A stretch of DNA of 64,000 bases from Atriophallophorus winterbourni (GCA_013407085.1 JACCGJ010000559.1:5524-69523), one strand, 5' to 3'; positions 23,747 through 37,400 are shown, counted from the stretch's first letter. Translations and numbers: made by a program. The notes: generated by a model not told the origin, from the sequence alone.

Positions 23747-25890
23747 ATGATTCAATTTCGCGCAAAGAAAAATCTTGTGCATAATTCCCAGTTATTAAAT
23801 TTTGTCAATTACTTGAAACGCGTTCTGTTATCAAATTTGAAGCTGTTTTGGAAATATTTTCTTCAAGACCTTTACTGTCCTTTTCGACCTATACCGCTAA
23901 AGAACAAGCCACCTTGGTGGACTCCTGCGGTGCGACGCAACATTATTAGGCGCGACAGACACTGGCGGAGATACACAGCCTTGCAACCTATAGAAATTGG
24001 TCGTGCTATAAGGCTTCGAGGAACAACACAATAAAGCTACAACGGAAGCTTAAGCGATGCTACGAAACTTACCCGGTGAAATCTGCTAAAACGTACCCTA
24101 AGAAGTATTATAGTTATGTTCAGTCTAAGGGTAAGAAAAGGGAGCACATAGGTACCCTAATATTAGACAATGGCCAGAAAGCCAATTCTGACCCCGAAAA
24201 GGCAGCAGCTTCGCTGGATTATTTTCGAAGCGTACACAGAATGGATGGCGGGGATGCGATTCACTCAGTCCCAACTCTTAATACGGAAATGGGTGCCTCA
24301 CTAAGCGAAGTAGTTTTTTGCACGGATGATGTCGCACGTGTCCTAAAGAATCTAGACGGAAATAAATCCGCCGGACCTGACGATGTGCATCCTAAAATTG
24401 TAAAGGAAATATCTAAGGTACTAGCAGGGCCTCTATGTGAGTTATATAACGAATCGTTCTGCAAAGGCATCCTACCAGATGACTGGAAGAAAGCCATTGT
24501 CGTACCCATTCCAAAGGGAGGTTGCGCAAACATAGTTAAGAATTTCCGACCGGTAAGCTTGACTAGTGTTTTATGTAAAACCTTGGAGAGACTTATCAGG
24601 GATCGATTGTGCAGCCACCTCGTGCACAATTCATCATTAAGCACGGTTCAACATGGCTTTCTTAAAGGAAGGTCGTGTCTCTCAAATCTTTTATGCTTTT
24701 TAGATCGAGTTTCTAAGACACTGGATGAAGGCGGACGGGTAGAGGTCTTTTACTTAGACTTTAGTAAGGCGTTCGACTCGGTTAGTCACAGGTTCCTAGG
24801 GATGAAGCTCTCGGCCAAAGGCATATCTGGTAAGCTTCACGACTGGATAACCAGTTTTCTTCGTGATAGATCCTTCCAGGTCCGTGTAGGCGATACTACC
24901 TCTGAATTCGCAACAGTTACCAGTGGGGTCCCACAAGGTTCAGTATTAGGCCCAATACTCTTTCTGATCTTCATCGATGATCTGGCATCGCAGTTGTCAT
25001 GTCCCTGCTACATGTTTGCTGATGATGTCAAATTCACCGGATCCAGTGATCACGGTGATTTGTTGAGAGATATTGAAAAGGTCATTAAATGGTCGCAGGA
25101 TTGGGATCTTCCTCTGAACTATAGTAAATGTCATCTGTTGTCTGCAGCAGTCGACAGAATTACAGTAACTGCGAATAACGGTAGGATCGACTTTCAATCT
25201 ATCCAGAGGATTAAGGATTTGGGTATAGTCGTAACAGCGGACTTCAAATGGGCTGCGCAGTGTGCCACCGCTGCACAACGAGCTAGAGGAGAACTCTTTA
25301 GGCTTAAATCCGTTCTGACATGTAGAACGCCGGAAGTGTTTATCCCTTTATATACGGCGATTGTCAGGCCGCATTTAGAATACTGCGTGCAAGCCTGGAG
25401 CCCCTTCTTTCAAAAGGACATATTACTATTAGAAAGAGTCCAACGACTGGCTACCAAAATGGTTGAAGGTATGTTTGGGAAACCCTACGAAGAACGTCTA
25501 ATTTCTTTAGGTCTCTTCTCCCTTCGGCGTCGGCGTCTACGGGGTGACCTCATAGAAACTTTCAAAATCCTGAAAGGCTTAGGCGACGAGGGCTGTCAAA
25601 TCCTGTTCTCTCGAGCGATCAACCCCTCAACTAGAGGACATACATTGAAGCTCGCGAAAAACACAGCCGTCTGAATCTTAGGCAACACTTTTTCAGTGAA
25701 AGAGTGGTAAGCTTCTGGAACAAGCTGCCTGAGGAACTAATAGCTTGCACATCAATAGGTGCATTCAAAAGGGGTTTAGATGCCTTGTGGCTTGGGCTTT
25801 TCCCAGACTTTTTCCCGTGAATATACAGGTTGTCTTTCGTCAGAATTGTCCATTTTTTGTTCATTTTGAAATTATATGGTCTTGACCACA
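23747..25890 (+). mobile_element. CR1-type LINE, 5'-truncated, well preserved
   Basis: Begins in the endonuclease-RT linker (PPWWTPAVRRNIIRRDRHWR near 23910), runs through a complete RT domain, and ends with a CR1-type C-terminus (HSRLNLRQHFFSERVVSFWN near 25660-25720) reached by a frameshift near 25645. It lies upstream of the recognised FGD-like exons in the same orientation. Confidence 0.88.
24076..25674 (+). CDS. CR1-type LINE reverse transcriptase ORF, 532 codons
   Basis: An uninterrupted 532-codon frame. Motifs: NKSAGPDDVHPKIVKEISKV (about 95), NFRPVSLTSVLCKTLERLI, HGFLKGRSCLSNL, YLDFSKAFDSVSHRF (about 225), TSGVPQGSVLGPILFLIFID (about 283), catalytic FADD in CYMFADDVKF (about 314), then the thumb and C-terminal IVRPHLEYCVQAWSPFFQKD and RRRRLRGDLIETFKIL. 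Copies its own RNA at a nicked target in CR1 retrotransposition. The 5' endonuclease is missing and the last residues are shifted out of frame, so this copy cannot move alone, but it is far younger than the minus-strand cluster. Confidence 0.9.
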   Translation: MKSAKTYPKKYYSYVQSKGKKREHIGTLILDNGQKANSDPEKAAASLDYFRSVHRMDGGDAIHSVPTLNTEMGASLSEVVFCTDDVARVLKNLDGNKSAGPDDVHPKIVKEISKVLAGPLCELYNESFCKGILPDDWKKAIVVPIPKGGCANIVKNFRPVSLTSVLCKTLERLIRDRLCSHLVHNSSLSTVQHGFLKGRSCLSNLLCFLDRVSKTLDEGGRVEVFYLDFSKAFDSVSHRFLGMKLSAKGISGKLHDWITSFLRDRSFQVRVGDTTSEFATVTSGVPQGSVLGPILFLIFIDDLASQLSCPCYMFADDVKFTGSSDHGDLLRDIEKVIKWSQDWDLPLNYSKCHLLSAAVDRITVTANNGRIDFQSIQRIKDLGIVVTADFKWAAQCATAAQRARGELFRLKSVLTCRTPEVFIPLYTAIVRPHLEYCVQAWSPFFQKDILLLERVQRLATKMVEGMFGKPYEERLISLGLFSLRRRRLRGDLIETFKILKGLGDEGCQILFSRAINPSTRGHTLKLAKNTAV

Positions 25891-25899
25891 ATTTAAAAA

Positions 25900-26900
25900 A
25901 ATCCTGTTATATAATGCCTCGTTTTAAATGTCATGTTTTAAATGTACGCACCAATTTTCCATAGCTAACCTCTCACCGGCTTGGTGAAGAGAAACCCTTT
26001 CCGTTTTTCTCAGTCCCAGCTACAAATTCTGGGACCAAAGGACGGCTTGGAAAACATCGGACGTACCTTCGCATACGACGAGGATACCAGAGAAAAATGA
26101 ACCAACTTTAGCAGTGGTGGGCGCTTCTTTGAAGCTTTCCACAGACTGAAATTCTGGACGGTCGATTGGCTCATCCCTTGGCGGCGCGATCGTCGAGGAT
26201 ATCCAAATCACAATAAGAAAAAACGCTTTGGTAGTGGTGGTTGCTTTTCTGCAGCTTTCCACCGAAGAAATTCTGTACGCTCGATTGACTCGTTAGCCAC
26301 ATACTGTCCTGTGCAAACTGAACTGAACTCAACTGAAAACATGAATGTTTCCATAAAATCCTCGCGAAAAAATTTCAATTACTTATTTATAATTATTCGC
26401 TGTTTAATTATAATATTCTCCAACATTTTCACGTAGATAAATATAATTATTTTGTGATTCTTCGAATTCGTCCTTATTATAAAACAGCCCAATTTACTAA
26501 TTAACATTTCACACACTCAATAGCTTGATTGCTCCAGCAACGAACAGCGTATAAATTATACACTTCAGTCAAAATCACTTAATGGAGATGAATATAGCGA
26601 TTTTTTTAGTTATAAATTTTAATCACATATTTTGGCCGCTTATTCCATTTTTGGTTTTTTTATTCCTGGTAAAGTAAGATACGCGAATATTTCTTTAACA
26701 ACAGTTTTTCAACTGGATTTATTAATCAGTTTTGATAAATATGCACATCGAATAAGCAAGCATGAAGTAAACAGATTCACGTTTTCAATATGATTTTCCT
26801 TTTTCTAATAAATGTATAATTTTAGTATATAATATTGAACATCAACATTGTAGTCACAAAATTTGTTTTTATGAATCCCATAAATTTTTAAACGTTTTAA
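25900..26900. repeat. Intergenic stretch with a diverged two-unit direct repeat
   Basis: Related units at about 26100-26170 and 26225-26295 share gcagtggtgg/gtagtggtgg, gaagctttccac/gcagctttccac and gaaattctg-acg-tcgattg. The rest is AT-rich with nothing recognisable. Confidence 0.5.
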
Positions 26901-26901
26901 G

Positions 26902-27058
26902 GTAAATTTTGAAATTATTTATTTGACGTCGCGCGGTTTCGGAATGTCAACCAATGATGAACCTCAAGTGAAAGTTCTTGTTTTGCATCCCGATTATGTT
27001 TCATTCTTATCAAGCCTAAAGGATCTTGAAACTGGTGAAACTGGTGGCAAAACTGAAG
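26902..27058 (+). CDS. FGD-like exon upstream of the DH domain (tentative)
   Basis: The frame reads VNFEIIYLTSRGFGMSTNDE then PQVKVLVLHPDYVSFLSSLKDLETGE, with a GT after GAAG leaving phase 1, as the next exon requires. The acceptor (cgttttaag) is weak and the donor gttttt is poor. No domain is recognisable, so boundaries are tentative. Confidence 0.45.
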
Positions 27059-30000
27059 GTTTTTCTGCGTTGTTTTTATATATTTACAGTTTATGCAACC
27101 CTTGGCCCTACTCATGAAGCAGAATTAAAATCTCCGAAAGAAATACAAATTGAAAATGATAAGGATCATTCAAATCTTACTTCGGTTGATTCTTGTCCAT
27201 CGCTGACATATGATCGAGAGAAACTCGAAAAGAAAATTAAACGGATTCATTACGAAATGGTGAATTATGAGAAGAGACTGTTGGAATCTCTCCGTATCCT
27301 CAAGGTATAAAATTATTAATTCATCGCTTCACAGCTTATCAGTGATCAAATTATACCTGAATCAACCTGGCGAGACACGCAAGCTCTGTGTGACATATTC
27401 AAAGATATTCCACTATTGTATTCATTGCATCAAAATATTTCTGACGATTTTAATGAAATTACTGAGGGGAACTCTAAGCATTTTCTTCCTTCGGTATTCA
27501 AAAATAGCACTGGATTTCCAAATATGAATATTTATCAAAGTTTCATTTGCCGATATTCACAAAACTTTCACAAATTGGCAGTCATTCTATCGAAGGATAA
27601 AGATTTTTCAGATTTTTGCAAATCCTGCCTCGTAAGTTATCTCCGAAATATATCTTGGGAAAATTTTATTCCTTTTTGTATTTATATTTTTACAGTAAAC
27701 TTAATTATATCCTATTGAGCTGAAATATCTGTTTGTCTATTAATTTAGGTTTTGCCAACATTCTTGTTAACACTAAGCAAAGATTTGATTTGCTGTCAAT
27801 CTTGTAGAGATTTTTCATTGCTAATTCCACGTGTTCATTACATGAGTCAAAAATGTCTGAAATCCGAGGTAATAATCTCGATAGTCTGTAATCACTAATT
27901 ATTGCGTAATTATCACAGTGCATTAACTAGAATTTCGAATTTGCTCAAAAATATATTTGATCGGTTTCCAGTCCGATGTATCACTACTATTATTTTCACT
28001 ATCCACCTTTTTTGCAAGAGGTTTTTATAATCTATATTTTCCGTCCTGATGTGAATTTTATTACAATTTCTGTTTCCATTCTCCGTCTAGGAAACTTCAC
28101 AATTTGAAGAACAACGGATACAAGATGTGTTCGGAATGTATTTTGGGGTGCATTGTTCGCTAACCCGATTTAGATTGCTTATTTCAAGTGAGTCAGTTTC
28201 ACATGGTTTATATTTTCCTCGAGTTAGAATTACATCAAGAATTACCGGAACATGACGAACGTTTTAAAGAAACAGAAAGTATGTTTGCTTGTCATTTTTA
28301 TACATTCACCAGGCGCACTTAAATGCCTCAGCAATCTTTTACTAAACTCTGAGGGAGAAATGATACGACAGGTAAACATTTGTGGTTCGCATTGTTCTTA
28401 TATTACATCGTCTTCATTTGTTTTATTTGTGTTTTAAACTTTTTGATGTTTCACAGATATTTTTAAGATCGGTAAACTTCGTATACAAAAAGTTCAGTTA
28501 ACCATTACTTCTAGTTTATAATTAGATGTTTTGTTGCAAATGGGATTCATTAGTGTGAGTTCGGAGGGTCAAAGTTATCGGCCCTAAGTTTGTGTACTGT
28601 AAAATTGTTTCAAAAACGTCACTTCGAAGCAGATTTTCTTAAAATTAAAAATTCTCGTTCGACGTATAGATATATAGTCGCTATATCTGAAATCTGTAAA
28701 TATTTTTACTGATTGATTTTAAGGCTGAAGTCTTTCTGACGAAATTAAAATTTATAATTAAATATAAATAACGATATTTGATATATCCGTAATTGATATT
28801 GGAATCGCACTGTTGTTAGCTTCAGACTTCTGATCTGCGCAGCTACTAATATAGTTATATAAAAATACGAATTATTTAAAACATAAGCGCAGGACCGTTT
28901 TCTGCTCATATCTTTGTCCTTTATGCTACTATGGTTAATACAAAAAGTCTTTTTCAAGACGTTGACATTGATTTATTTTCAGAAATGAGTCATTCTACCT
29001 CACCGCCACATAAACTTGGCGAAGCCTGTGCAGAATACTCTGTTCATGAAGGAATGTTTAACCATGGAAACAAACCTTCTCATTTAAACTAGCTTTGTCT
29101 TATCCTTAGTGACTGATATTGTTAAATTATTTTTGTATTATTTTGTCTGGATTGTATTAGCTTTCGATATCATTGATTGCGCATATTTAATGCTATTTCG
29201 CATCATGATAATTCATTACTGTTAATTAAACCAACTCTGCTCGCATTTAAGCATGCCACAGTCCTTAACTCTTTGACTGGTTGTTTTGTTCTAGTGATCC
29301 ATACACAGAGTAAATTTACACAATTTCCTTAAACAGGATCAGATTTCACTTGCTCATTTGGCCTTGAACAAGATCGACGGTCTTCATTTCACATTTGACG
29401 AAATTCCACCATTGTTGCGCGAAGGACCATGCAAAAAAATTTCGCGTCGTTCAATAAACAAACCGACAATGGACCGGCATTTGCTTTTAGTGAGTTCTTT
29501 CAAATAAGGTGTCAAGTTATGTACGGTAGTTAAACGACAGAGATGACCAAACTCAGCTTGAAATAACATTTAAAATGGATTGATTCGCATTGTAACTAGA
29601 TTTGAAAAAGACCGTCGTTGACCACTATTTCTTGATCTCGTACTTGCTGCGAAGGCCAAGCACATGCAGCGATATTTGGAGTGCTACTTATTCGTGTTTT
29701 CTGATTTGACTATCAGCTTTAGTCAGACGAAATTTCTGAATCGGAACTGACATGTGACCAGAAAGTGCTCTATTCGATGGTCTGTGAATTTCTTTCGGTT
29801 CCGTCGCTTCCTTTCACTTACAGCGTTATGAGGATTTGTGCCAACAATGAGGGCAAATCGAGATTTCTAATTTCTGATATTTTGCTTACATATTTTTAAA
29901 ATGCATTCGATGCTTCATTGAATGATATGCACCGTTGTATTCGTTACATGACTAATACAATCTGCCATAACTCCAAATTTGACTGGGGCCATTACATCTA

Positions 30001-31437
30001 TCGGAAAATCGTTTAATTCTTATTTTCCGCTATGTGAAACACCGTGCATCCCTTTGCCGCATTTCTAACAGCATACTACATTGCTTTCTCCAACTGTTTC
30101 TAAACTTAAACTTAATCTGTTAATCAGACTGACACAGGCAACTTTCGAATGACCGATCTACACAGTGGATCTAATTCAAACGATCAAATTAATAGAAATG
30201 ATCAGTTTTGTAGTGCTCACATCCACTGCACATACGCATCCCAACTGGTTTCTTGTTTCTGAATAATAGTGGCATTCAAGTATACATTTGTCTAAAACTT
30301 ACCCACGTTTCAAGGCTCCCTGAACCTGATCTTTTTGTCTCCATCTGATGAGGGCAAACAGCCAGAAACCGGTTGCGGTGTGTAAGTGCAAGGGATGTGA
30401 GCACTGCAAAACTGTTCATAATCTATTATACTCCAGATTTTTACAGAATGCGTTGAAAATTTATAATTATCCGATCATAAACTGAGACTTCGTTTCATGT
30501 ATGATGCGGAAGTATAGTTCTGTGTACATGAGAAAAAGAAATTCTTTCAATGTATTTAGCAGATTTCGAAGCCTAATTGCATCAATATTGTGGCAGGCAG
30601 TGATTAAACTTCTCACGAAGCCGAACTTTGCGCCCGACTAACCTCAATAGGAGTTTATCCAAATGCCTACTATATTTGGTGGAGAGTTTGAACTTTCCGT
30701 TTTCCGTTCATTTTTATCACTAGTGTCAGTGGCATATTTTTCATGATTTACGAAGTCTAATTCCTCATCTAGTTGCTCCTTGAATTGACGATCTGACTGC
30801 AATCGGTTAGCAGACTCAAAAATTACCCTCTACTTCAAATGCAAGTCTCCGTGCAATAGGCTTGGCTTATCGTTTTTCGTCGTGATTTAAGCATCCGATG
30901 AGTATGTGCGGACTCTCATTTCCATCAAACCTCGAAGCCTCTTCGACAGCCGTTAAATCTTTTTAACCATACATTTGAAACCCCGCTAGTATCGTGAAAC
31001 TGAAACCAGACCGTTGTGTCTGACTTTGTTCTTCCTTTTTTATTCTTTTTAACAGTTCTCCGGTTACTTGGTTCTCACCGAGCCACCTAGTCCGCTGGGC
31101 CGTTATCAAGTGAAATCGGAAACGATTTTGAAGAATATGAAGGTATCGTATATCAATCTTATTGGTTTTTCTATTTGACGTTGATATTTTTTGTCTGTGT
31201 TATATGAGTTGTTCGAAAAATATTTTATATTACAGAATTTTGGGATCATTTTGAGAATGAATTTCAATGATTTAGAGTCATATTCAATTAGGAATTTTCA
31301 GGTATAAGTCAGATTTAAATGTTGAAGCATTTTGAGGCACGGAATGTGTATATTTCTCTTTCTCTCTCTATCTATATATACATATATATACCTAGATCGG
31401 TTCGGTATCACTTGTATACGGCTGTAAAACTGACACG

Positions 31438-31477
<40 letters not shown>

Positions 31478-34400
31478 CAGTTCTTNNNNNNNNNNNNNNN
31501 NNNNNNNNNNNNNNNNNNNNNNNNNNNNNNNNNNNNNNNNNNNNNNNNNNNNNNNNNNNNNNNNNNNNNNNNNNNNNNNNNNNNNNNNNNNNNNNNNNNN
31601 NNNNNNNNNNNNNNNNNNNNNNNNNNNNNNNNNNNNNNNNNNNNNNNNNNNNNNNNNNNNNNNNNNNNNNNNNNNNNNNNNNNNNNNNNNNNNNNNNNNN
31701 NNNNNNNNNNNNNNNNNNNNNNNNNNNNNNNNNNNNNNNNNNNNNNNNNNNNNNNNNNNNNNNNNNNNNNNNNNNNNNNNNNNNNNNNNNNNNNNNNNNN
31801 NNNNNNNNNNNNNNNNNNNNNNNNNNNNNNNNNNNNNNNNNNNNNNNNNNNNNNNNNNNNNNNNNNNNNNNNNNNNNNNNNNNNNNNNNNNNNNNNNNNN
31901 NNNNNNNNNNNNNNNNNNNNNNNNNNNNNNNNNNNNNNNNNNNNNNNNNNNNNNNNNNNNNNNNNNNNNNNNNNNNNNNNNNNNNNNNNNNNNNNNNNNN
32001 NNNNNNNNNNNNNNNNNNNNNNNNNNNNNNNNNNNNNNNNNNNNNNNNNNNNNNNNNNNNNNNNNNNNNNNNNNNNNNNNNNNNNNNNNNNNNNNNNNNN
32101 NNNNNNNNNNNNNNNNNNNNNNNNNNNNNNNNNNNNNNNNNNNNNNNNNNNNNNNNNNNNNNNNNNNNNNNNNNNNNNNNNNNNNNNNNNNNNNNNNNNN
32201 NNNNNNNNNNNNNNNNNNNNNNNNNNNNNNNNNNNNNNNNNNNNNNNNNNNNNNNNNNNNNNNNNNNNNNNNNNNNNNNNNNNNNNNNNNNNNNNNNNNN
32301 NNNNNNNNNNNNNNNNNNNNNNNNNNNNNNNNNNNNNNNNNNNNNNNNNNNNNNNNNNNNNNNNNNNNNNNNNNNNNNNNNNNNNNNNNNNNNNNNNNNN
32401 NNNNNNNNNNNNNNNNNNNNNNNNNNNNNNNNNNNNNNNNNNNNNNNNNNNNNNNNNNNNNNNNNNNNNNNNNNNNNNNNNNNNNCAAAAAGCCTCCGAC
32501 AACCAAAACCCAGCTCCTGGCCTGCAGGTGGCGGGGAATGCGGCTAATGACAAGAGAAAGGGCGAAGGCGGGTGACCGGCGCCTCAAAACTAGTTTGCTC
32601 CGGGCAGATGGAGCTCGTTAGCCTGGGAGGGCAGTCCATCTAAGGGAAGGAAAACTCTGATTCCAAACATCCTCTGCCTTCCGGCATACCCGATTGCGGA
32701 AAAGGCTTCGAAAGTGAACCCTGAGGAAAAATCCCTGCTGCCTTGCGGGAAGACTTTTGCGTCAAAGGCTCCGGGTGGGGTCCCCTAAGCTAACCCCCTA
32801 CTTCGGCCTTGGCAACCGGGTAGTATGCCGCCTACAACAAGAACCATGGAATCTACTTCAACCACAACTTGCTGTCAAAATTACGTTCGCTACATTACAT
32901 CACATGCCGATCCTTATATCCCACACCCCTCCTTACACACAAGCAATGAATCTCGTCAAAATGCTCCTTCAAGCTCGCCAAACAGAACAGCCAAGCCAGA
33001 GTGCTCACTTCTTGAAACCCCGTATGCCCTTCAAGCTAGCTGCATTCAACGTGAGGACCTTGAGACAAACAGGACAACAGGCTGGATTAGCTCGTACACT
33101 AGAAACGATGAGAGTAGACATCTGCTGCCTATCAGAAACGCGCTTACACGACTATACTAATGTGATAAACCTATGCTCACCGAATAATACCGGCGTCAAG
33201 TTCCGTTGGCGTGTATCTGGTGATGAAGAGGCCCAGGCAGCGGGACTTGCAGGAGTTGGTATTGCCCTGAGCTCACGCGCCGAGGCAGCCTTGATTGACT
33301 GGTTACCTGTCAATAGCCGTTTGTGCGCCGTCCGACTTCGTAGCTCATGCAAAATCAGTCAAAACAAGCAGAACACTCGTGCACTTTTCATCATCGCAGC
33401 CTACGCCCCCACTGACTGCAGTGCTGATTTAGCGAAAGACGAATTCTACCGAAGTCTAGAAGAATTACTGCGTAAAGCACGAAAGTCGGATATTGTCATC
33501 CTGGCTGGCGATCTTAATGCCCGAGTTGGCCGGCTCTCACAAAGTAAACGACACCTCGGTGGTCCATATGGTCTCAATTGCGTCCGATCAGACAACGGTG
33601 AACGCCTGCTGAGTCTATGTGCTGAGCACCGCCTATTTCTCCGCAGCGTCAACTTCCGACATTCCAAACAACGGTCAGCAACATGGAGATCCCCCTCGAC
33701 AGGACTCTGGACACAAATTGATCACATTGCGATCAGTTATCGATGGCGTTCCAGTGTGCAAGACTGCAGATCATTTTGGTCGACCTGCCTATCATCAGAA
33801 CACGCGTTAGTCTGTGCAAACTTAACTATGCGTTTCAGCGGATTGCGTAAGAAAAATATCACGAGGCTGGATACGCTTAAACTATCAGATAGATCAGTGG
33901 CAGAGAACTATCTAACGGCCCTATCTAATGCACTCGGACCCCATCCCGATAATATTGAGGAGCATTAGGCTCAAATCGAAAGCGCAATGTATCATGCTGG
34001 CCTGGAAAGCTGTGGAACATCCAAGCGAACAGATTCCAACTGGATATCTGCTGCTACAGCCAAATTAATTGACAAACAGCGTTCCTTACCTCCGGGAGAA
34101 AGATATGATGAACAGCGCAGGCAAATTCGCCACCAGTTGAAGACCAGCCTCAAAACGGACCGAGAATCATGGTGGGAAGAGCGGGCAAGCGAGATGGAAG
34201 CAGCCCAAGCAGTTGGCAACACCCGCAAATTGTCCCAGCTTATACGCTCCACGGGACCCCGAATGCCCAGCGTGAGCGAACTCATCACGGAAGCAGATGG
34301 GTCGTTGATTACCAACAGAGAAAGGCGAATGGACCGCTGGAGGGAACATTTCGCTAGCCAATTCAATCAACCGCGACCACTCTCTGTTGCTCAGCCAAGT

Positions 34401-37400
34401 GGCTCCACCACTCAGTGGCCGGCCCCACAGGGACCACCTACAGAGGCATAAATCCGCTCACACATAATAAAGCCTAGACGACGCAAGGCCCCTGGTTTAG
34501 ACGAGTTACCAGCCGAACTATTCGTTGAAGGTGTCGACGTTTTGTGCAGTGCTCTTCGGAAAGATCTGGAACGAGGAAAACGTACCCAGCGCGTGGGGAC
34601 CGTCAGCCATGGTCCCAGTATTCAAGAAAGGGTCGAGGAAAGAGTGCGGTAATCACAGGGGTATCAGTCTCATACCGGTGGTTTCTAAACTGTTTGTATC
34701 AATCATCCTGACCAGGCTTAACAGCTACCGAGAAGCAGAGTATCAAGAAGAACAGGCTGGTTTCAGAGGAGGACGCGGGTGTGTGGACCAAATCTTCACG
34801 CTCCGCCAAATTTTGGAGCAACGTTACCAATACGCGCGTCCAACAATTATCGTCTTTCTTGACATACGAGCAGCCTTTGATTCCATTGACAGAACCGCTC
34901 TCTGGGACTGTCTCATTCGCCATGGTGTCCCACCGAAGTACGTAACCCTGCTCAAGAAGCTGTACTGCCACACCACCGGCAGAGTCAAAGCCTATGGTGA
35001 TTTATCCAAGCAGTTTACCATTTCCAGCGGGGTTCGTCAAGGATGTCCGATCTCCCCATTCCTATTTAACTTTGCGATTGACGATGTCATGCAGGCAGCA
35101 ACAGCCCAGCTACCGAATTGTGGGATAGACCTGCTCCCCGGTCGACGAGTTATGGATCTGGACTATGCTGACGACATTGCTCTCCTCGGAGAGGATGCTT
35201 GCGCCATACAAAGCGCTTTGGATCTACTCGTTGATCAGTTGTCGCTGTATGGATTACACTTCTCTCCGTCAAAATGCAAAGTGTTCCTACAGGATTGGAC
35301 AGACCCAACACTTGATTTGACGATCGAAAACCATAAACTGGAAGTGACTGACAGATTCACCTACCTAGGGCGCTGCATCAAAGGTTCCACAGGTTGTAAC
35401 AGCGGGGTGGTAGTAGGAATGACCACCTACTATCTATAAATGCTCCCAAGTGGCGTGAGTCTCAAATAGCCTCTGACAACCAAGTCCAACTCCGGCTGCA
35501 CGAGTGGCTTTTCACAAAGGCCCGCGGAACTGCTGCTTACTGACAGGAGAAGGGGCGAAAGGAGGGTGGGACTGGGCGCCTCTTAAAACCAGTTTGCTCC
35601 GGCGATGGAGCTCGTCAGACTAACTGGCAATCAATCTAGGGGGAGGAAACCCTGACTCACAAACACCCATGCCTTGGGGGTCACCCGATTGCGGGAAAGG
35701 CGTAGGGAGAAAACCCGAGGAAAAATCCGGAGAGAGCCCGTTAGTAGATACTGGCGCACAGCGCGTGTATCCCTGCAACTCCCTGCTGTCGGTTGGTTGC
35801 ACTTGACTGTGCAAAGGCTAGAGAGGTGTACTCGAACAAACACCAAGTGGTGCTGGGGACATCACTTGTACACTATCCCCAAGAAACTTCATGGTGATGT
35901 CTCAATCTGAGACATCAATGAAGCCGGCTAATCCACCCGTGGAGCCAGCCGCACAAAAGTAAAAAAAGGAGCTGCATCACCGCTGGGGGCGATATCGAAG
36001 CTGAAATCACAGCTGTCCTATGTTTGCTTGTGACAAATTTAGGAACGCTAGGGATAATTGCTACATTTGCCCGACGCCAGCAGCATACTACATAAAGCTG
36101 TGAGCAATTACAAGATCTTGCACATGGATACGAAATAAAAAAACCATTGGAGTTTGAAAACAAGTAATGTTTTTCTGTAATCATCACCATCGTGAACAGG
36201 TTTCGTGGCGGTTATAGGAGAAGAAACTATAGTTCCATGTATTTTTTCGATCAACACAATTGATTTGTTTACACACCATCACACAAATGAATTCCCGTTT
36301 GGTGATACAAATATTGATGTAGATCACCACGTTGAGTTTGTTGCTGTTTTCGGGTGGACTAACGACGACAAAATGACTATTTAGTAAAAGGATAAACGAG
36401 AATGAAAAGTTTCGCATTGTTTCAGGTGATGATTTGTCATTTTCATTTTCCATTTCATTGATATTCCAAATACAGTTTGTCAGTCTAATAGTGGACAGTC
36501 TGTTCCGGATCACATTCCCATCCCTTACACACCACTACCGGTTTCTGGCTGTTTGCCATCGTCAGGTGGAGACAGTAAGATCAGGTTCAGTGAGCCTTGA
36601 AACAGTGATAAAGTGGTAAACAAAGTTATGCTTGTATGCCACTGTTATATAACCTTGTTTACCCTTTATCCACTGTTTCGACGCTCACTGAACCTAATGT
36701 TACTTTCTCCACCTGACGATGGCGAACAGCCAGAAACCGGTAGTGGTGTGTAAGGGATGGGAATGTGAGCAACACATTACTTTAGTCTGTTCAGGAATTT
36801 TCATAATTTTTTGACGGGGCTAACTTGATCAACACATGACTAGCTGAGATATGTCGCATTTGCTGAAACGTGTTTCCATTCCAAACCAATGAACCACTCA
36901 ACACCACTTGGTTTTAATCATTTATGTAATCACGTATTCAATGAATCGTCGTCTAATGATAGTCCGCTTATTTTCTACAGCTGTCCCAAATTGGCGAAGA
37001 TGATGAAATTGGCATACCGCATAGTTTTCGAATCAGAGCCCAAAATTTATGCGTACAGGTGGCATTCTCGTGAGTTTGAAGCATACCATTGTAACTGGCG
37101 TGGTGATTCAATGGATGACCTCAACTTGCGATTTTGCCTAGATGGTCATAATTATTTTGATTTCCACCGGGTATTACTTTGGAGTGAAACCCATGTTATA
37201 CGATCCACCCCACCCCACGAGAAGCAAGTTGCGCGTGTATAGCGCTCGTTGTTTATATTTTATAGTAGGGCTGGCTTGCCGAAATACCTCCACGTGGTGC
37301 CCGCTGGGTGGGCTCGGTTCTCCGAGATCAGCGAAAGGTTCGACGGTGGTGTCTGAGGGCGTGGTGGGTTTTCGCCTGGCAAGCGTTCTCCCTATAAAAA

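Larger units (their letters stand above)
36511..36767. repeat. Foldback element with hammerhead motifs on both strands
   Basis: Long inverted repeat: cacattcccatcccttacac... on the left is mirrored by ...gtaagggatgggaatgtg on the right, arms over 100 bp around a short non-palindromic centre (gttatgcttgtatgccactg). Each arm carries a complete hammerhead-type motif. Confidence 0.85.

Noticed and set aside
24261..24644. 127-codon minus-strand frame
   Set aside because: Antisense shadow of the CR1 reverse transcriptase.
31298..32587. Very long open frames across the first N run
   Set aside because: They consist of untranslatable N and exist only because N contains no stop codons.
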